Assembly (NCBI RefSeq): GCF_002931235.1
Contig: NZ_PSTT01000003.1
Coordinates: 1 to 42,680, forward strand
Source: Subtercola sp. Z020
GTDB lineage: Bacteria; Actinomycetota; Actinomycetes; Actinomycetales; Microbacteriaceae
Length of the DNA stretch: 42,680 nt
Direction: 5' to 3'
In this document: one piece after another, positions 38,815 to 42,680 of the stretch
Layout of the letters: each line of letters begins with the position of its first letter
Numbering within the stretch: the first letter of the stretch is position 1
The notes under the pieces: generated by a model
What the model was told of the DNA's origin: nothing
The model's database searches: none
The model's input: only the letters and a program-made list of their open reading frames with translations
Position numbers and translations under genes: made by a program

Positions 38815-40539
38815 ATGTCCACCGTCGCAGAGACGATCGTCGCCACTCTCCGAGCGAATGACGTTCAACGGATCTACGGTCTGCCTGGCGATTCCCTGAA
38901 CGGGTTCACTGATGCGTTGCGCAGAGACGGCACCATCAGCTGGGTCCACGTGCGGCACGAGGAGGCCGCCGCCTTCGCCGCCGCCGCGGCCGCAGAGCTC
39001 ACCGGCGACCTGGCCGTGTGCGCGGGCAGTTGCGGCCCGGGCAACCTGCATCTGATCAACGGCCTGTACGACGCGAACCGATCGCGTGTTCCGGTGCTGG
39101 CGATCGCGGCGCACATCCCGACCGCCGAGATCGGTTCCGGCTACTTCCAGGAGACCCACCCGCAGGAGTTCTTTCGCGAGTGTTCCGTTTTCGTCGAGTA
39201 CGTTGCCGACAGAACGCAGATGCCCCGGCTCCTCGAGATCGCGATGCGCGCAGCCGTGGAGAAGAGGGGCGTCGCGGTGCTCGTCATCCCCGGTGATGTT
39301 CTGCTCGCCGAGGCAGAACACCCCCGCACCGTTCTGATCGAGCAGGCTCTGCCTCGTATCATCCCGTCAGCAGACGAGCTTCAGCGAACCGCCGACCTGC
39401 TCAATCACGCAGGCAGGGTGACGATTCTGGCGGGCGCAGGAGTTCAGGGGGCTCATGACGAGGTCGTTGCTTTCGCTGAGCGCCTGCAGGCGCCGATCGT
39501 GCACACCCTCCGCGGCAAGGAGCACATCGAGTGGGACAACCCCTACGACGTCGGCATGACGGGGCTTCTCGGCTTCACCTCCGGCTATCGGGCGATGGAG
39601 GATGCGGACGTCGTCCTCATGCTCGGCACGGACTTTCCGTACCAGCAGTTCTACCCCGCTCGGGCGAAACACATCCAGGTCGACATCCGTGGTGAACAGC
39701 TCGGCAAGCGGCACCCGGTCGACATCGGCCTGGTCGGAACCGTGAAGGACACGGCCCTGGCCCTGATTCCGCTGCTGGAGGGTTCACGACACAGTCACCA
39801 CCTCGAAGAGGCCCGAAAGCACTACGGCAAGACCCGCGAGAAGCTCGACGACCTGGCCGTGCCCTCCTCGCGGCAGAAGCCGTTGCATCCGCAGTACATC
39901 GCCCGGGTGCTCGACCGTCTCGCCGACGACGACGCGATCTTCATCCCTGACGTCGGCTCTCCCGTGATCTGGGCGGCTCGCTATCTGCGGATGAATGGGA
40001 GGCGGCGCCTGATCGGTTCTTTCGTTCACGGTTCGATGGCGAACGCGGTCTCGCATGCGATCGGTGCCCAGACGGCCTTCCCTGATCGACAGATCGTCGC
40101 GATGGCCGGCGACGGCGGCCTGACGATGATGCTCGGTGAACTGATCACGATTGTGCAGAACAACTTGCCGGTGAAGATCGTGGTGTTCGACAACTCGTCG
40201 TTGAATTTCGTCGAGTTGGAGATGAAGGCGGCGGGCTTCGTGTCTTTCGGCACCGAGCTGAAGAACCCCGACTTCGCAGCCGTTGCCGAAGCCATCGGCA
40301 TCGCGGGTTTTCGGGTCGACCACTCCGATGAACTCGAGGATGCACTGGCGAAGGCTCTCGCCCACGACGGGCCGGCTCTGGTGTCGGTGCGCTCCGACCG
40401 CCAGGAACTCTCGATGCCGCCCAACGTGACGCTGGAGCAGGCGAAGGGTTTCACGCTCTACGCCATCCGCACCGTTCTGAGCGGCCGTGGAGACGAGCTG
40501 CTCGACCTGGCGTCGACCAACTTCCGCCAGTTCATCTGA
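38815..40539 (+). CDS. poxB: Pyruvate oxidase / ubiquinone-dependent pyruvate dehydrogenase
   Basis: This 574-residue ThDP- and FAD-dependent enzyme converts pyruvate to acetate and CO2, passing electrons to the membrane quinone pool (PoxB type). Features: IYGLPGDSLNGFTDAL, catalytic Glu 49 in VRHEEAAAF, the GSCGPGNLHLINGLYDA segment, the ThDP motif GDGGLTMMLGELIT and the tail typical of PoxB (AKGFTLYAIRTVLSGRGDELLDLASTN). AAAGGA lies four bases before the ATG and the gap from alsD is 46 bp, so it probably sits in the same transcript. Acetate and acetoin production are both relief valves for surplus pyruvate. Confidence 0.94.
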   Translation: MSTVAETIVATLRANDVQRIYGLPGDSLNGFTDALRRDGTISWVHVRHEEAAAFAAAAAAELTGDLAVCAGSCGPGNLHLINGLYDANRSRVPVLAIAAHIPTAEIGSGYFQETHPQEFFRECSVFVEYVADRTQMPRLLEIAMRAAVEKRGVAVLVIPGDVLLAEAEHPRTVLIEQALPRIIPSADELQRTADLLNHAGRVTILAGAGVQGAHDEVVAFAERLQAPIVHTLRGKEHIEWDNPYDVGMTGLLGFTSGYRAMEDADVVLMLGTDFPYQQFYPARAKHIQVDIRGEQLGKRHPVDIGLVGTVKDTALALIPLLEGSRHSHHLEEARKHYGKTREKLDDLAVPSSRQKPLHPQYIARVLDRLADDDAIFIPDVGSPVIWAARYLRMNGRRRLIGSFVHGSMANAVSHAIGAQTAFPDRQIVAMAGDGGLTMMLGELITIVQNNLPVKIVVFDNSSLNFVELEMKAAGFVSFGTELKNPDFAAVAEAIGIAGFRVDHSDELEDALAKALAHDGPALVSVRSDRQELSMPPNVTLEQAKGFTLYAIRTVLSGRGDELLDLASTNFRQFI

Positions 40540-40584
40540 GACCCGGGGAACACTGAAGAGCGCTGTTCGCGATCGGCACCTCGC

Positions 40585-41451
40585 TCAGCGTGACGCTGTG
40601 CTGGGCCAGCCGGCGAGGGGACCGCGAACGGCTCGGCCGGTCACCCGGTTCGTGCGGAAGTGTTCGAGCACGTCGAATGCGGGAGTACCCGGTTCGGCGG
40701 GCAGTACCACCATGAAGAACCCATCCGGGATGTCGAGCGCCACACTCGTGAACTCCACCGGCCCGAATCCGTCCACTCCGATCCAGGTCGGTCCCGACGT
40801 GTGCGGGCGTGCGTCATGCTCGGCCCAGAGTTGCCGGAAGTATTCGCTGGTGCTCGAGAGCTGACTGACGATCTGTTGGAACCGAGGATGCCCGGGGTCG
40901 CCGTGGAAGCGGAGTGCAGCAACAGCTCGCCGCGCGATCTCCTGCCAGTTCTCGGACGCCTGCTGAAGTTCCCGGGGGACGGCGAAGGTCGTCAGGAGGA
41001 TGTTGTCTCCCCACATCGCATAGTGCGGGAGCAGGAAGTCCGCCATCTCGTTGATGGCGACGATGTCCTGATTGCTGTCGAAGACGAACACGGGCTGTTG
41101 CACGTTGGCCTTGAGCAGAGAGAGCACGATGTCGCTCACCGGTCGCGCCTCCCACGATTGCGCCGGCAGGGTCGCGGTCGGCCGGGCGAGCCGGTAGAAG
41201 TAGTTGCGCAGGTGGTCGTCGAGGTCGAGAGCCCGCGCGAGAGAGGCCAGTACCTGGTCGGAGATGCGCTGACCTCTGCCCTGCTCGATCTTGATGTAGT
41301 AGTCCGCACTGATGCTCGCGAGCTCGGCGAGCTCATCCCGCCGGAGGCCGCTCACCCGCCTTCTCTCGCTCGGGTAGCCGAGCTCTGCCGGGTCCAGCAG
41401 GGAGCGACGCATCCGGAGGAACTGCGCGATCGTCTCCGAACCGGAGGTCAT
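40585..41451 (-). CDS. XRE-family regulator with MmyB-like ligand domain
   Basis: This 288-residue regulator has an N-terminal lambda-repressor-like helix-turn-helix (RRVSGLRRDELAELASISADYYIKIEQGRG, about residues 30-60) and a C-terminal MmyB-like sensor domain (QPVFVFDSNQDIVAINEMADFLLP, through AEPGTPAFDVLEHF), of the group often induced by fatty or lipophilic ligands. The ATG at 41451 lacks an obvious Shine-Dalgarno sequence. It converges with poxB, with only 45 bp between stops, and no target gene is obvious. It may act on the als/pox operon or on a gene off-window. Confidence 0.9.
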   Translation of the reverse strand: MTSGSETIAQFLRMRRSLLDPAELGYPSERRRVSGLRRDELAELASISADYYIKIEQGRGQRISDQVLASLARALDLDDHLRNYFYRLARPTATLPAQSWEARPVSDIVLSLLKANVQQPVFVFDSNQDIVAINEMADFLLPHYAMWGDNILLTTFAVPRELQQASENWQEIARRAVAALRFHGDPGHPRFQQIVSQLSSTSEYFRQLWAEHDARPHTSGPTWIGVDGFGPVEFTSVALDIPDGFFMVVLPAEPGTPAFDVLEHFRTNRVTGRAVRGPLAGWPSTASR

Positions 41452-41515
41452 CGAACGGCCCCTACCCGAGCGAGTGGCGGGGTGTGGATGCGCGACACCG
41501 TTCTCTGCGCAGGCG

Positions 41516-42619
41516 TCATGGTGCGGAAGGGCTGTCGAGGGTGACGGTGCCGTCGATGATCTGCGCCTGCAGGGCGTCGATCTCGCTCTGCAGGGCAGGG
41601 TCGACCCTGTCGGCGAAGTCGTGGAAGGGAGAGATCGCGACTCCCTTGTTGGCGAGCGTACCGACGAACGGGGCGTTGTCGAAGGTGCCCGCCGCGTCGT
41701 CTTCGATCACCGACGAGATCGAGAGGGGCATGTCGCGGGCGATCGAGGTCAGGAACAGGTCTGCATCTGTCGGGTCGGAGACCGCCATGTCGGTGTCGAC
41801 GCCGAGCAGCGCCTCGCCTTTTCCCGAGTCGCGGATGGCGGCGACCGTGCCCTGGTAGATGGGCCCGCCGACGGGCAGGATCAGGTCGGCACCCTGCTCG
41901 ATGAAGCCCTGGCTGAGCACCTTTGCGGCATTGGTGTCGGTGAAGTTGCCCGTGAAGCTGCCCTGCTGCGTGTCGAAGTTCCACCCGAGGAGCTTCACGT
42001 CGGCGCTCTTGTCGGCGTTGTACTTGGCGACGCCGAGAGCGAACCCGTCCATGTACAGCGTCACGGGCGGAATCTGTGCCCCGCCGTAGGTCGCCACGAT
42101 GCCCGACTTCGAGTAGCTGGCCGCCGCGTACCCCACGAGGTAACCGGACTGAGAGGTGTCGAAGACGATCGACTTCACATTCGGCAGGCTGATGGAGGTG
42201 TCGTCGATCATCAGGAAGTTCACGCCGGGGTTCGCTGTTGCGGCCGCCTTCGTCGCATCGGCGAGCAGGTAACCGGTCGCGACGATGGTCGTGCAGCCCT
42301 GGGCGACGAGACTGTCCATGTTGGGCTGGTAGTCGCTCTCGCCTTCCGACTGCACCTTCACGTAGTCGACACCGAGAGCGGTCGCCGCATCGGTCACGCC
42401 CTGCAGGCCGAGCGAGTTGAACGACTTGTCGTCGAACCCGCCCGAGTCGGAGACGATGCATGGCTTGAAACCGTTCGAGACGGGGAGCGCCGTACCGCCG
42501 GCGGAGGCGGGGCCGGTCGTGTTCGACGAGGCGGGGGCCGAAGCGCAGCCGGCGAGAAGCAGGGAGACGGCAGCGAGGGTGGCGGCTCCGGCGGTGAGAC
42601 GGCGGGTGGTCTGGTGCAT
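41516..42619 (-). CDS. BMP/PnrA-family ABC substrate-binding lipoprotein
   Basis: This 367-residue exported lipoprotein has a signal peptide ending LLAGC (Cys about residue 25), a Ser/Thr linker and the Bmp/PnrA fold: KPCIVSDSGGFDDKSFNSLGLQGV, NVKSIVFDTSQSGYLVGYAAA, and GADLILPVGGPIYQGT. Such proteins bind nucleosides or other purine-like ligands for an ABC importer. ATG 42619 follows AGGAGGAATTCC. No ATPase or permease follows it on this strand (a regulator does), so its partner genes are either beyond the right edge or elsewhere. The substrate is a family-level inference. Confidence 0.93.
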   Translation of the reverse strand: MHQTTRRLTAGAATLAAVSLLLAGCASAPASSNTTGPASAGGTALPVSNGFKPCIVSDSGGFDDKSFNSLGLQGVTDAATALGVDYVKVQSEGESDYQPNMDSLVAQGCTTIVATGYLLADATKAAATANPGVNFLMIDDTSISLPNVKSIVFDTSQSGYLVGYAAASYSKSGIVATYGGAQIPPVTLYMDGFALGVAKYNADKSADVKLLGWNFDTQQGSFTGNFTDTNAAKVLSQGFIEQGADLILPVGGPIYQGTVAAIRDSGKGEALLGVDTDMAVSDPTDADLFLTSIARDMPLSISSVIEDDAAGTFDNAPFVGTLANKGVAISPFHDFADRVDPALQSEIDALQAQIIDGTVTLDSPSAP

Positions 42620-42654
42620 GGAATTCCTCCTGGGGGTGAGTGATGCGGTCGGGT

Positions 42655-42680
42655 GGTGCGGATGCGGGTGCGGGTGCGGG
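42655..42680. repeat. GGGTGC-type simple repeat at the right edge
   Basis: The last 26 bases consist of repeated GCGGGT-like units (GGTGCGGATGCGGGTGCGGG). It is a low-complexity sequence at the contig end, likely the point where assembly failed. Confidence 0.6.

Overview
The window is high-GC DNA with dense coding on both strands. It most resembles a chromosomal contig from an actinobacterium of the family Microbacteriaceae; the genus cannot be resolved by eye. Pointers are a DUF7882-type small protein (20309-20629), a surface protein ending in an LASTG sortase signal with a membrane anchor (26402-28657), and many regulators whose start codon sits 6-7 bases after a TANNNT box (leaderless promoters). 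I see no rRNA, tRNA, CRISPR array, transposase, integrase or phage gene. Both ends run into G-rich low-complexity sequence, which looks like contig ends.

Layout. (1) 1-7158: a minus-strand sugar-uptake operon: a 1146-residue DUF5107/TPR protein, translationally coupled to a periplasmic-type sugar-binding lipoprotein, then an intercistronic stem-loop and a two-domain ABC ATPase. The permease expected next lies off the left edge. A divergent AraC-type regulator faces the operon. (2) 7305-10321: a NodB-type deacetylase lipoprotein behind a large leader hairpin, a GNAT acetyltransferase, and an NAD-binding oxidoreductase divergent from a TetR regulator. (3) 10414-15437: a COG4705-like membrane protein, a 23-codon leader ORF overlapping a formate/nitrite-family channel, an EAL-DICT cyclic-di-GMP protein, an orphan NarL-type response regulator divergent from a YeaQ/GlsB membrane protein, and an EEP-family phosphatase/nuclease. 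(4) 15482-22122: three more divergent regulator/target pairs (TetR/SDR, TetR/MDR-NmrA, MarR/EamA), each with visible palindromic operators, plus a cupin and two small proteins. (5) 22193-28657: a secreted-type protein lacking its N-terminus, an LppX-like lipoprotein, a TrmB/LuxR-like regulator, a single-pass membrane protein and the sortase-anchored lamin-tail protein. (6) 28661-34856: another TetR/SDR pair with two identical-arm operators, a YafY regulator with a VOC protein, an MFS exporter overlapped by a second VOC protein, and an aquaporin coupled to a 3'-truncated alpha/beta hydrolase. (7) 34977-42619: a PucR-type regulator divergent from alsS-alsD-poxB, a convergent XRE/MmyB regulator and a BMP/PnrA-type lipoprotein.

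How the genes work together. The left operon imports and probably senses a sugar. The alsS-alsD-poxB operon is a pyruvate-overflow module making acetoin (via acetolactate) and acetate, probably switched by the PucR regulator through an 11-bp tandem direct repeat. Between them lies an unusually regular set of small stress or xenobiotic-type cassettes: a repressor, mostly leaderless, divergent from a NAD(P)-dependent enzyme or exporter, with the operator placed just upstream of the repressor's own -10 box. The repeated pattern of leaderless regulator plus operator is the most coherent unusual signal here.
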